This document shows, piece after piece, positions 1-6,947 of a stretch of 46,966 nt of DNA. The DNA comes from Mesorhizobium sp. ORS 3324 (GTDB lineage: Bacteria > Pseudomonadota > Alphaproteobacteria > Rhizobiales > Rhizobiaceae). The first letter of the stretch is position 1. Every line of letters starts with the position of its first letter. The notes beneath the pieces were generated by a model. It saw nothing but the letters and a program-made list of their open reading frames with translations, ran no database searches and had not been told where the DNA came from. The stretch is taken from positions 43,618-90,583 of the forward strand of contig LM655189.1 of NCBI GenBank assembly GCA_000824825.2, given 5' to 3'. Position numbers and translations under genes: made by a program.

Positions 1-80
1 GGGGCGGCGCCAGCGTGGCCGAAAATATCCGTGGGAACAACCGTTTACGTCTGCATCTTGGTTCAAATCGGTAGTCCGCC

Positions 81-1220
81 GTGTCCCGACACGTCACCTT
101 CATGACCATCGACGATGCCGGGCACTACACGCCCGAGCAGCGCGCCGCGATCGTCGCCGCCTATCCCGAGCATGAGCGCGAGGCGCGCGCGAAGGGCATT
201 CCGGTGCTGGGCTCCGGCCGCATCTTTCCGGTGCCGGAGGAGACGATCGCCTGCGAACCGTTCAAGCTGCCGCGCTGGTGGCCGCGCTTAGGTGCGCTCG
301 ATTTCGGCTGGGACCATCCGTCGGCCGCGGTCGAGCTCGCCTGGGATACCGAGGCCGATGTCGTCTACGTCACCAAGGCTTACCGCGCCTCGCAGCAGAC
401 GCCGGCCATGCAGGCGCTGGCGCTGAAGGCCTGGGGCGACTGGCTGCCCTTCGCTTGGCCGCGCGACGGCCGCCGCGAGACGCTGGAAGGCGCCGGCGTG
501 GCTTTGGCCAAGCAATATGAAGCGCACGGGCTGAACATGCTCGCCGGTCACGCCCGGTTCGCGGACGGCTCCGTCTCGGTCGAGGCCGGGCTGATGGAGA
601 TGCTCGACCGCATGCAGTCCGGCCGCTTCAAGGTGTTTTCGACATTAACCGCCTGGTTCGAGGAATTCCGGTTGTTCCGCCGCTACTACTGGGACGCCGT
701 TGTCGGCGCAGAGCTGCCCGACGGCATCGACTACGCCGTCTTCGACTTCGCCGTGAACAGCGGGCCGGGCCGGGCGGCGAAATACCTGCAGGCCGCGCTC
801 GGTGTTGCAGAGGACGGCAGGATCGGGCCGGCCACGCTCGCCGCGGCCAGGGTGAAGCCCGCCGGCGTCGTCATCGACACGCTCTGCGATGCGCGGCTCG
901 CCTTCCTGCGGCAGCTGCCGACCTGGCCGACCTTCGGCAAGGGCTGGAGCGCGCGCATCGCCTCCGTGCGCGCCGAGGCGCTGCTCCTCTCGGCGCAGCC
1001 GGAGGCGCCCACCCAGCCTTCGCAGCGGGCGGCGGCATCCGACACGAGGCAGCCGGCCGACACCTCCGGCGGCGAAGGCGCCCCGCCGGCCGCTCCGCCG
1101 AAGCCGGCATCGCCAGCCAAGACGGCCGGCACCCTCGCTTTGATCGCGCTGGCGCTCGGCTGGGCCGCCGCCTGGGTCGCGCATCTTCACTGCAATCTCT
1201 TCGGAGTGTTCTGCCAATGA
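81..1220 (+). CDS. Prophage terminase large-subunit fragment fused in frame to a GH108-type endolysin fragment
   Basis: The 379-residue frame joins two phage proteins. Residues 3-199 match the C-terminal nuclease half of a terminase large subunit (RHVTFMTIDDAGHYTPEQ near the start, LDFGWDHPSAAVELAWD at 73-89, VEAGLMEMLDRMQSGR at 167-182). From about residue 200 the protein becomes the C-terminal part of a GH108/N-acetylmuramidase endolysin (YYWDAV, DYAVFDFAVNSGPGRAAKYL, then a peptidoglycan-binding stretch with DGRIGPATLAAA), a Pro/Ala-rich linker (308-347) and a membrane segment (349-368). The terminase ATPase half and the endolysin N-terminus with its catalytic Glu are missing. An in-frame TAG at 72-74 precedes the GTG start, and bases 3-71 in that frame are open but not terminase-like. 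It is probably non-functional. It overlaps the next gene by 4 bp, as an intact endolysin gene would. Confidence 0.8.
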   Translation: MSRHVTFMTIDDAGHYTPEQRAAIVAAYPEHEREARAKGIPVLGSGRIFPVPEETIACEPFKLPRWWPRLGALDFGWDHPSAAVELAWDTEADVVYVTKAYRASQQTPAMQALALKAWGDWLPFAWPRDGRRETLEGAGVALAKQYEAHGLNMLAGHARFADGSVSVEAGLMEMLDRMQSGRFKVFSTLTAWFEEFRLFRRYYWDAVVGAELPDGIDYAVFDFAVNSGPGRAAKYLQAALGVAEDGRIGPATLAAARVKPAGVVIDTLCDARLAFLRQLPTWPTFGKGWSARIASVRAEALLLSAQPEAPTQPSQRAAASDTRQPADTSGGEGAPPAAPPKPASPAKTAGTLALIALALGWAAAWVAHLHCNLFGVFCQ

Positions 1221-1420
1221 TCGCCGTCGCCATCCGCATCGCCTTGCGCTACGGCGCCGGCATTCTCGTCGCGCGCGGCCTGCTCGGCGCCGGGGATGCC
1301 GCGGCGCTCTCGGCCGATCCCGACATCCAGATCGTGCTCGAAACCGGCACAGGCCTGGCACTCAGCCTCGCCACCGAGGCCTGGTATGCGCTCGCCCGCA
1401 AATTTCACTGGTCGAAATGA
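1217..1420 (+). CDS. Small phage membrane protein, holin-like (Pam3-gp28-like)
   Basis: A 67-residue protein with a hydrophobic N-terminal segment (residues 3-25) and a second weakly hydrophobic, glycine-rich stretch (40-52), ending in a basic tail. It starts with ATG overlapping the TGA of the endolysin-end gene (ATGA). Short proteins of this kind follow the endolysin gene in many rhizobial prophages and are usually labelled holin-like. That label rests on size, hydrophobicity and position and has no diagnostic motif behind it. Confidence 0.6.
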   Translation: MIAVAIRIALRYGAGILVARGLLGAGDAAALSADPDIQIVLETGTGLALSLATEAWYALARKFHWSK

Positions 1421-1530
1421 AAGGGACAGAAATGGTCGAGGTCTTCACCGAACTGCTTCGCCAGGCCATGCCCTGGGTCATCGGCGCGCTGCTCCTCATC
1501 GGCGCGCTCGCCGTGTGGTGGCTGGCATGA
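1417..1530 (+). CDS. Tiny single-pass membrane protein of the prophage lysis cassette
   Basis: A 37-residue frame that begins with an ATGA overlap on the previous gene and ends in an ATGA overlap with the next. Residues 14-36 form one hydrophobic helix ending in WWLA. A second ATG at 1432 follows an AAAGGGA sequence that could serve as ribosome binding site, so a 32-residue product is also possible. Tight coupling on both sides is the main reason to call it a gene. Its function is unknown, with a holin or antiholin helper as the obvious guess. Confidence 0.5.
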   Translation: MKGTEMVEVFTELLRQAMPWVIGALLLIGALAVWWLA

Positions 1531-1766
1531 CGGCGCTGCTGTCCTTCCTCGCCGGCAACCCGGCGATCCTGAGCGGGCTGGCGTCCTTCATCGCCGCGCT
1601 CGGCTGGGGCTTTCACCAGCGGTTGGCCGGCGCCAAGGCAGAGCGCGCCAGGCAGGCCCAGGCAGAAACGGCAGCCCGCGCGCTCGCCGACAAGGTCGAC
1701 AACGATATCGGCGCTCTGCCCGCCGATGCGGTCAAGAAGGAGCTGAAATCATGGGCAAAAGACTGA
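1527..1766 (+). CDS. Inner-membrane spanin-like protein (Rz-like)
   Basis: A 79-residue protein with an N-terminal membrane segment (residues 12-29) followed by a charged, Ala-rich helix (32-58, with repeated KAERARQAQAE-type heptads) likely to form a coiled coil in the periplasm. That is the architecture of an i-spanin. It overlaps the preceding gene by ATGA. Its last 16 bases overlap the start of a lipoprotein gene in another frame, the usual Rz/Rz1 arrangement. No sequence family is recognised, so the call rests on topology and context. Confidence 0.6.
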   Translation: MTALLSFLAGNPAILSGLASFIAALGWGFHQRLAGAKAERARQAQAETAARALADKVDNDIGALPADAVKKELKSWAKD

Positions 1767-1945
1767 TCATCGCCGCCCTCTTTGCCGCGCTCGGCGGCTG
1801 CACCACCGCCAAGGGCGGCTTCTGCGCGGTCTCCTCGCCGCTGCGTCTCTCCGCCAAGACTGTCGACACGCTGTCGGACGAGGAGGCGAGGGCGCTTCTC
1901 GCCCACAACCGCAAGGGCGAAAAGCTCTGCGGCTGGAGGCCCTGA
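1751..1945 (+). CDS. Outer-membrane spanin-like lipoprotein (Rz1-like)
   Basis: A 64-residue protein with a short signal peptide and a clear lipobox (ALGGC, Cys at 17), giving a mature lipoprotein of about 48 residues. It starts inside the upstream spanin-like gene in a different frame and ends on TGA sharing its last base with the next ATG. In phage lysis a lipoprotein like this bridges to the i-spanin to disrupt the outer membrane. Unlike classic Rz1 it is not proline-rich, so it could be another phage lipoprotein. Confidence 0.6.
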   Translation: MGKRLIIAALFAALGGCTTAKGGFCAVSSPLRLSAKTVDTLSDEEARALLAHNRKGEKLCGWRP

Positions 1946-2268
1946 TGCACGACATCTTCGATCTGCTCGGCATCAAGGGCCAGGTGGTGGCCGCCGGCCT
2001 TGCCGGCGGGGTGCTGAGGGCACTGTCGCGCCATCGCTACAAATTGCGCGAGATGGTGGCCTCGCCGATCTGCGGCGCGCTCGCCGCCGCCTATCTGACG
2101 CTGCCCGTGGTCGCCTGGGTCCAGGCAAGCGGCCTGCCGATGCCCGACACCGCCGACGACACCACCACGCTCGCCGCCGCCTTCCTCATCGGTGTCTCGG
2201 CGATGTGGATCTCGGACATTGTTTTCGAGGTAGTAGTGCGGCGATTCAGACCCGCGCCGGAAGAGTAG
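1945..2268 (+). CDS. Phage holin-like membrane protein
   Basis: A 107-residue protein with three hydrophobic stretches (about 13-26, 43-62 and 73-96) and charged ends, consistent with a class I holin. It is translationally coupled to the spanin-like lipoprotein (TGATG overlap) and is the last gene of the lysis cassette. No phage gene follows it, so the prophage remnant seems to end between here and 2400. Family membership was not confirmed by a motif. Confidence 0.55.
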   Translation: MHDIFDLLGIKGQVVAAGLAGGVLRALSRHRYKLREMVASPICGALAAAYLTLPVVAWVQASGLPMPDTADDTTTLAAAFLIGVSAMWISDIVFEVVVRRFRPAPEE

Positions 2269-2405
2269 AAGCCAGCGCGGCATGGCGGTCCGCAGGTCGG
2301 CTACCTCGAACCGCCGACGAATTTCCGAAAACTCCATGAACCAATTCGCGCCGCCACGCGACGCATCGGTGTGAATGAACACCATCTACCCATGGAGATT
2401 TTCCT

Positions 2406-2633
2406 ATGACTGCAATCCTGCGCAATGCACTTCTCGCTGCCGTGGCCGTGTCGACCCTGGGCGGCTCCGCAATGGCCCAGCGGATCTATGAATGCGACAA
2501 CACGCCGATCAACAAGCTCTGGGCCGGCCGCTGTTGCGGCGTCGGCGATGCCAACTGCCTGGGTGGCGAAAGCCACGGCCAAGGCAACCACGGCAGGGGC
2601 AACAACGGCAGAGGCGATAAAGGCCCCAAGTGA
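2406..2633 (+). CDS. Small secreted cysteine- and glycine-rich protein
   Basis: A 75-residue protein with a Sec signal peptide cleaved after SAMA (residue 24). The mature part of about 51 residues has four cysteines (CDN, RCCGVGDANC) and an Asn/Gly/His-rich tail built on HGQGNHGRGNNGRGDKG. GGAG at 2395-2398 is the ribosome binding site. The fixed cysteines suggest two disulfides in the periplasm or outside the cell, and the tail could bind metal or wall polymer, but no function is known to me. A decayed copy of its 3' half lies just downstream (2703-2801). Confidence 0.7.
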   Translation: MTAILRNALLAAVAVSTLGGSAMAQRIYECDNTPINKLWAGRCCGVGDANCLGGESHGQGNHGRGNNGRGDKGPK

Positions 2634-2644
2634 GGCTGGGACAC

Positions 2645-2672
2645 CGATGCTCGCCGGTGCCGGCGAGCATCG
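2645..2672 (+). terminator. Perfect 13-bp hairpin after the small secreted protein gene
   Basis: Bases 2645-2657 pair perfectly with 2660-2672 across a 2-base loop, 11 bases after the stop codon. There is no clear T-run, so it may stabilise the 3' end or terminate only weakly. Confidence 0.5.
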
Positions 2673-2702
2673 CTCGGCTGTCTTACCCCAACCGCTTACC
2701 CC

Positions 2703-2801
2703 AACCGCTTGGCCGGCCGCTGCTGAGGCGTCGGCGACGGCACCTGCCTCGGAGGCGAGGGCCATGACCACGATCGTGGCGGCCGCGGCCGGGAGCGCTG
2801 A
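2703..2801 (+). pseudogene. Decayed tandem copy of the small secreted protein gene (3' half)
   Basis: Read in frame from 2703, this stretch gives NRLAGRC-stop-GVGDGTCLGGEG followed by a His/Asp/Gly/Arg tail and a stop at 2799-2801. That mirrors KLWAGRCCGVGDANCLGGESHG and the Gly-rich tail of the intact gene at 2406-2633. The second cysteine codon of the CC pair has become TGA (2724-2726). The signal-peptide half is gone, replaced by a short tandem repeat (CTTACCCCAACCG twice, about 2682-2707). A terminator-like hairpin follows at 2817-2844, as after the parent gene. Confidence 0.7.
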
Positions 2802-2816
2802 ACCGTTGAACACGGG

Positions 2817-2844
2817 AAGGCTCGCCGATGAGTCGGCGGGCCTT
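2817..2844 (+). terminator. Hairpin after the decayed gene copy
   Basis: A 12-bp stem with one G-T pair (2817-2828 with 2833-2844) and a TGAG loop. It sits after the pseudogene where the intact parent has its own hairpin, so it was probably duplicated with the gene. Confidence 0.45.
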
Positions 2845-2954
2845 CGACTTTGAGGTACCGCCAGCGGCTGGCCGCCGTTTTGGGTCAGAACTTGAGCCGC
2901 TGGAAGAAGCGCGTGAGAATGCCCACCTATGGGGAAATCCAAAGGAGGTTTGAC

Positions 2955-3473
2955 ATGGCTTCTTCCGAACGTGCGGTCCTTGCCGGCGGCTGCTTCTGGG
3001 GCATGCAGGATCTGATCCGCCGCTTCCCCGGCGTGATCTCCACCCGAGTCGGCTACAGCGGCGGCGACGTGCCGAACGCAACCTACCGCAATCACGGCAC
3101 CCACGCCGAGGCGATCGAGATCGTCTTCGATCCGGCCAGGACCAGTTTCCGCACGCTGCTCGAATTCTTCTTCCAGATCCACGACCCGACGACCAGGAAC
3201 CGTCAGGGCAACGATGTCGGCACGAGCTACCGCTCGGCGATCTTCTACACCAGCGACGAGCAGAAGCGGGTGGCCGAGGACACCATCGCCGATGTCGACG
3301 CCTCGGGCCTGTGGCCCGGCAAGGTCGTCACCGAGCTCGCTCCGGCCGGTCCCTTCTGGGAGGCCGAGCCCGAGCATCAGGATTATCTCGAGCGCTACCC
3401 CAACGGCTACACCTGCCATTTCGTCCGGCCGGGCTGGAAGCTTCCGGTCCGCGAAAAGGCGGCTGCGTCGTAA
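2955..3473 (+). CDS. msrA: Peptide methionine sulfoxide reductase MsrA
   Basis: A cytoplasmic repair enzyme that reduces methionine-S-sulfoxide in proteins. The 172-residue product carries the active-site GGCFWGMQ (residues 12-19, nucleophilic Cys at 14), GYSGG (residues 34-38) and [17 protein letters not shown], all hallmarks of MsrA. The ATG at 2955 was chosen because AAGGAGG lies at 2942-2948 with ideal spacing. An upstream in-frame ATG at 2919 has no such site. It is monocistronic with a strong terminator at 3514-3547. Confidence 0.95.
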   Translation: MASSERAVLAGGCFWGMQDLIRRFPGVISTRVGYSGGDVPNATYRNHGTHAEAIEIVFDPARTSFRTLLEFFFQIHDPTTRNRQGNDVGTSYRSAIFYTSDEQKRVAEDTIADVDASGLWPGKVVTELAPAGPFWEAEPEHQDYLERYPNGYTCHFVRPGWKLPVREKAAAS

Positions 3474-3513
3474 AGATCAGCGGCTGCTCGCTGCAGCCCT
3501 TGGCCAAGATTTC

Positions 3514-3547
3514 GCCCGCCATGCCTTCCGGCATGGCGGGCTTTTTT
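3514..3547 (+). terminator. Rho-independent terminator of msrA
   Basis: A 12-bp perfect GC-rich stem (3514-3525 with 3530-3541), a TTCC loop and six T (3542-3547). Confidence 0.9.
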
Positions 3548-3582
3548 CATTTTCGGCGCTAGGGGATTGCCGGCAAGCGGCC

Positions 3583-3777
3583 TTAGCCCTTGGCTCGGCG
3601 ATTCTCGTTCTCGTGGCTGCCGATCCAATGGGCGCGGATGCGGTCGCTGGCCTCGAGATAGGCCATGTCGATGAGATAGGTCAGAAGCTTTTCGCCGTCG
3701 GCCTCGGCCTTCTGGCGAAGCTCCCGCAAGATCCCCTGCGCAAACTGCAGGTTTTCCATTTTGCTTGGCTGATCCAT
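3583..3777 (-). CDS. Conserved rhizobial small hypothetical protein
   Basis: A 64-residue protein, predicted all-helical, with core NLQFAQGILRELRQKAEA followed by LLTYLIDMAYLEASDRIRA. Short proteins of this pattern recur in rhizobia, but I know no function. The start at 3777 is preferred because GGGGGC lies just upstream on the minus strand. A start at 3798 would add seven residues. Confidence 0.6.
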   Translation of the reverse strand: MDQPSKMENLQFAQGILRELRQKAEADGEKLLTYLIDMAYLEASDRIRAHWIGSHENENRRAKG

Positions 3778-3947
3778 CGGTGCCCCCGATATCTGCATGG
3801 GAAGTTTGGCTCACTATACTTGTACGAAGCTTGTGGTCTGATTAACAGCGAGGCTTTATCCCTGCTTATGCCTGCGCCCGATCGACGAAGCCGTTGGACA
3901 TCATGCGGGAATGTCGATATTTTTGCGGCCCCAATCGGACCGCGACC

Positions 3948-4217
3948 ATGCACGAAGACGAGGGCAGCACTCCCGACAAGTTGCAAGCCATGCTTGACGT
4001 CATTGCCAGGAGCGAGCCGGCGGGCGGGGGCGGACAGGCCGATGTCGGCAGGCTGAAGGCCGACGCCGCCAAGGCGGCCAGTGTGCTGATCGAATTCTAC
4101 GGCGACGCCGCGCTCGAGAGAGCCAGGCTCATCGAGCGCCGATCCCCCCAGTCGCATTTTGCGCGGATGGTGACGGCCGAAATCGGCAGGCGCGGCAAGC
4201 TCCCGCCCAGAAGCTAG
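3948..4217 (+). CDS. Hypothetical protein
   Basis: An 89-residue soluble protein beginning MHEDEGSTPDKLQAM, with a glycine-rich turn (PAGGGGQ) and a helical core (RLKADAAKAASVLIEFYGDAALERARLIERR). No recognised domain. The frame is open from 3894, but the ATG at 3948 is favoured because the extra residues look non-coding. It is convergent with the PAS gene, leaving 35 bases between the stops. Confidence 0.5.
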   Translation: MHEDEGSTPDKLQAMLDVIARSEPAGGGGQADVGRLKADAAKAASVLIEFYGDAALERARLIERRSPQSHFARMVTAEIGRRGKLPPRS

Positions 4218-4252
4218 CCCAGAAACTGGCAAGGAAACCGAGGAAGGCCGCC

Positions 4253-4798
4253 TCAGGACGATTTGCGCCTCCTCGATTTCTCGCCAAGCCTCTGCTGGAC
4301 CTCTTCCTGTATGTTGTCCAGGAGGTAGGAGAGCATGTCGTGCCCGATCGACTGCGCGATCTCCTTGGCCTGTTCGACATGGTCGTGGATTTCGCGCAGC
4401 GAGCTTTCCTCGCTCCCGGCATCCTGCGTCAGGTCGACGAACCAGCCGGGATAGAGCGCCGCCTCGCCTGTGCCATCGACATAGCATCGGCCGACGGCCA
4501 GGATCTTGCGCAGCCCCATCTTCTGCGAGCGGACCTTGTAGACCTCGCGGAAGCCAGACCGGCGCTCGATCGCCTTGCGGATCGCCAGTCGGACCCTCGA
4601 CTGGTCTTCCACCTCTATGCTTTGCATCCACCGTTCCAGCGGCGCGCCGTGCGAGAATTCCTCGAGCGTCAGGTCGAAATAGGCTGACAGGTTGGCGTCG
4701 CCATAGACGCGGTCGCGCTTGATATCCCAAGTCCAGAACCCGTCGATCGGTGGGTACCGCATATGCAGGTTGCGGCCGCGTTCAGGCGCCCACGTCAT
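4253..4798 (-). CDS. Stand-alone PAS-domain protein
   Basis: A 181-residue protein with one PAS fold (about residues 18-125: GFWTWDIKRDRVYGDANLSA, then a helical turn EDQSRVRLAIRKAIERRSGF and a closing strand GWFVDLT), followed by a helical, charged C-terminus (EIHDHVEQAKEIAQSIGHDM). No kinase, GGDEF or HTH domain follows, so it may sense a ligand or redox state and act by protein contact. ATG at 4798 is preceded by GGGGCGG on the minus strand. A TTG at 4822 could extend it by eight residues. Confidence 0.75.
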   Translation of the reverse strand: MTWAPERGRNLHMRYPPIDGFWTWDIKRDRVYGDANLSAYFDLTLEEFSHGAPLERWMQSIEVEDQSRVRLAIRKAIERRSGFREVYKVRSQKMGLRKILAVGRCYVDGTGEAALYPGWFVDLTQDAGSEESSLREIHDHVEQAKEIAQSIGHDMLSYLLDNIQEEVQQRLGEKSRRRKSS

Positions 4799-5356
4799 GA
4801 AAACCGCCCCGTTCGGTTTCAAGATTCGACGATACTATGTCGCAAAACAGCAAAGAAGCAAAGGTGGTCTTTTGTACAATTCCGGAAATCTTAAGGTTGC
4901 TGCTTTGGCAGAACTCAGGAAGTAGTTTCCACAACCAGAAAAATACGAAAGAAGAAAAAACTTCTCTGGCTAAACGATTTTCTCGTCGCGGCCGCAACCG
5001 AGGCTTGTATTCCGCTACGATAAGCAAAAGCTCATGGCTTCGAACCAACCGCGAAAGTTGTATTCGCCTGGAGAACTCAGCCAGTTGTGGACATTTTGCC
5101 GGTCTTGCAAGGCCGGCGCGGCAATGCGTTTGTTGCCTGAGCCGCGCCGGCCAGAGCGGCCTCCAAAGGTATGCCGCGCCGGGGATGCTAACGGCCGTTG
5201 CCGCGGCGGCAAACCGACCTGTGGTTGAAAATGCGCGAATTCCAAAGGAAGAAGGCGCTCGGCGCTCTGCGGCCGGCGTCTTCCTGGCGTGTTGCCGGCC
5301 CGTTGGGGACCGAAGCTTCGTTCGGCTGGGACTTAGGCCTTGCCGGGCGTCAGGAC
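4799..5356. other. Long spacer with an AT-rich stretch and no convincing gene
   Basis: Between the PAS gene start and the GFA gene stop, about 4840-5080 is markedly richer in A/T than its surroundings and carries stops in most frames. A 64-codon frame at 5034-5228 (+), starting MASNQPRKLYSPGELSQLWT with a CRSC motif, is possible, but it lacks a good ribosome binding site and has mixed codon use. The AT-rich stretch may hold the promoter of the minus-strand PAS gene or an unannotated RNA. Confidence 0.3.
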
Positions 5357-5809
5357 CTAGGCCGATTTCCGGTGCGGCTCCCGTCCATTTTCCGGTTCGG
5401 CGGCATCGGCCGCCGATTCGCCGGCGGTCCTGTCATGCTCGAACTGGCGTGCCTCGGGCAGAGGATGCAACCAGTGCTCGCGTCGGCTGATCCACAGTTC
5501 GTAGCTTGGCTCCAGCCCTTCTGTCGGCGCGATATCCAGGCAGCCGATCATCACCTCGACCTCGTCCTCGCCGACCGACGGCAGGCGGCTGCCGCAGGTC
5601 GGGCAGAAGCTGCGCCCGCCATAGGTGCTGGTAATTCCCGTGCATTCGAACGCCTGGCGCGGCCAGATGGCAAAGGTCTGGTAGGCCGACCCGCTGGTTT
5701 TGCGGCAGTCCTTGCAATGGCAAAGGCCGACCCTGAGCGGCTCGCCCGTCACCCGGAACTGGACGCCGCCGCACAGGCAGCTGCCGCTGCGCACGATATC
5801 GTTGGACAT
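5357..5809 (-). CDS. GFA-family zinc protein (glutathione-dependent formaldehyde-activating-like)
   Basis: A 150-residue cytoplasmic protein with the GFA zinc-site cysteines: CLCGGVQFR (11-19), LCHCKDCRKTSGSAYQTF (29-46) and FCPTCGSRL (68-76). The family includes Gfa, which binds S-hydroxymethylglutathione, and many uncharacterised members, so the substrate is not predictable. GGAGGAAG precedes the ATG at 5809. The C-terminal 30 residues are charged and low in complexity. Confidence 0.9.
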   Translation of the reverse strand: MSNDIVRSGSCLCGGVQFRVTGEPLRVGLCHCKDCRKTSGSAYQTFAIWPRQAFECTGITSTYGGRSFCPTCGSRLPSVGEDEVEVMIGCLDIAPTEGLEPSYELWISRREHWLHPLPEARQFEHDRTAGESAADAAEPENGREPHRKSA

Positions 5810-5954
5810 GGCCTTCCTCCTTGTCCCACGTCACAGCCCTGCGCGATACGACCCTGTTTCCGGAAGTGCCGGCATCACCCGGGCCGCTTGTCGGGCTACA
5901 ATTCGTGCCAAGCCGTGATGGTTCCCACCTAGCCCGGAAAAGGCGAAGCGATTC

Positions 5955-6245
5955 TCAATCCGGGAAGTCGAGAACCGGCTCCTCGCAGCGGTAGACGTGG
6001 CAATGGCCGTCCCGGGTCGGGACGGAAATCGACATCGGCACTTCCGGCCAGTCGCACTCATTGCCGTACTGGCGCACGAAACGATCATAGGTGTTGGGCC
6101 CGGTCGTCAGCACCGCGGCATGCCGGCTCTGGATCAGCGCCTGCGTCTCGGCGCAGGTCATGGCGCGCGTGTCGGGCCGGGCAGCGGTGGCGTTCGCGCT
6201 CCACAATATCGCACCGGCAACAAGGGCGATCGACACAATTTTCAT
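5955..6245 (-). CDS. Small secreted hypothetical protein with four cysteines
   Basis: A 96-residue protein with a signal peptide (MKIVSIALVAGAILWSANATA, cleaved before ARPDT). The mature part holds MTCAETQALIQSRHAAVLTTG and ends with ECDWPEVPMSISVPTRDGHC, then VYRCEEP. The four Cys probably pair in the periplasm. It resembles a small periplasmic family common in rhizobia whose role is unknown to me. The start at the signal-peptide ATG (6245) is preferred over an upstream extension to 6332. Confidence 0.7.
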   Translation of the reverse strand: MKIVSIALVAGAILWSANATAARPDTRAMTCAETQALIQSRHAAVLTTGPNTYDRFVRQYGNECDWPEVPMSISVPTRDGHCHVYRCEEPVLDFPD

Positions 6246-6297
6246 GGGGGCACCGGTTTCTAGCCATCGACTTTCCGGCGACGAATATGGATCGCGG

Positions 6298-6465
6298 TTA
6301 GAAAACCGCAAGATATCTGAGCAGCGAGACAATGCCGATAACGATGACGACGATCTGGGCGATCTGCCTTGTGCGGCCGTCGAGCGGCAGGCGCTGGATG
6401 AGATAAAGCACCAGGATCACCACCAGGAAGGTGATCAGGATGCCGATAAGGATCGATGCACCCAT
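6298..6465 (-). CDS. Thivi_2564-like two-helix membrane peptide
   Basis: A 55-residue protein with two hydrophobic helices (residues 4-24 and 36-53) joined by a short polar turn QRLPLDGRTRQ. The pattern of helix, basic turn with (L/M)DG, then a second Val/Ile-rich helix matches the small Thivi_2564 membrane family. GGAGA lies 7 bases upstream of ATG. It is transcribed in the same direction as the secreted protein gene downstream, 52 bases away. Confidence 0.75.
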   Translation of the reverse strand: MGASILIGILITFLVVILVLYLIQRLPLDGRTRQIAQIVVIVIGIVSLLRYLAVF

Positions 6466-6947
6466 TTGCCTGTCTCCTCATCTCCCAAGTGGGCTCGCCC
6501 CAACGTTGCGGACGCAGGAATGGTTCCGGATCAAGGGGCGCGCGCGTAAGCGCGGCAAGAACAAGGCACAGGACCATAAGCGGCTATGTCCGCAACACGC
6601 CTGTATCTGGCTATGTCAAACGTAATGACGAAAGCCTTGCCAGCCATGCGAGGAAGCAGGTTCGCGTTGCGGTAGCTCGCGGGGCGCCGTGGGAGGCCGC
6701 CGAGACCGGCGGGCGCGATGCTCCCCATCAACAACCGTGTCCATCCGTTTAGCCCCCAACGACTGGACAGTCGGCCCGGTTTTTCGGGAAATGTTAATTA
6801 GCTATCCGTATATCAAAGCCCCGGACAGATGACGAAAGTTTCATCGGTCGACGCTTCCCCTTTGCGCCGCCCTCGCTAAAGGTGGTCCGGCAAGGACCGC
6901 CCGAGCAGATTCCGCCGGGCAAGGGCAGGCAACGGGATCTTCCGGCA
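6466..6947. other. Divergent intergenic region before the anion permease
   Basis: No convincing gene seen. It contains a 5-bp hairpin at 6760-6773 and an AT-rich stretch near 6790-6815 that could be the core promoter for the permease gene. Confidence 0.3.

Noticed and set aside
55..80. tRNA 3' end (GGTTCAAATC-like T-loop) as a prophage attachment site
   Set aside because: The flanking bases do not pair as a T stem and no acceptor stem or CCA is present.
645..1361. Arg-rich minus-strand frames opposite the prophage fusion gene
   Set aside because: They are shadows of the plus-strand fusion gene, which has clear domain matches.
2301..3419. A 372-codon open frame on the minus strand
   Set aside because: Antisense to the small secreted gene, its pseudogene copy and msrA; no motif, and msrA is certain.
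5034..5228. Small gene with a CRSC motif
   Set aside because: Mixed codon use, no ribosome binding site and no recognisable family; left as a note in the spacer entry.
4837..5490. A 217-codon open frame on the plus strand
   Set aside because: Its Arg/Cys-rich translation has no hydrophobic core pattern, and its 3' part is antisense to the GFA gene; no ribosome binding site.
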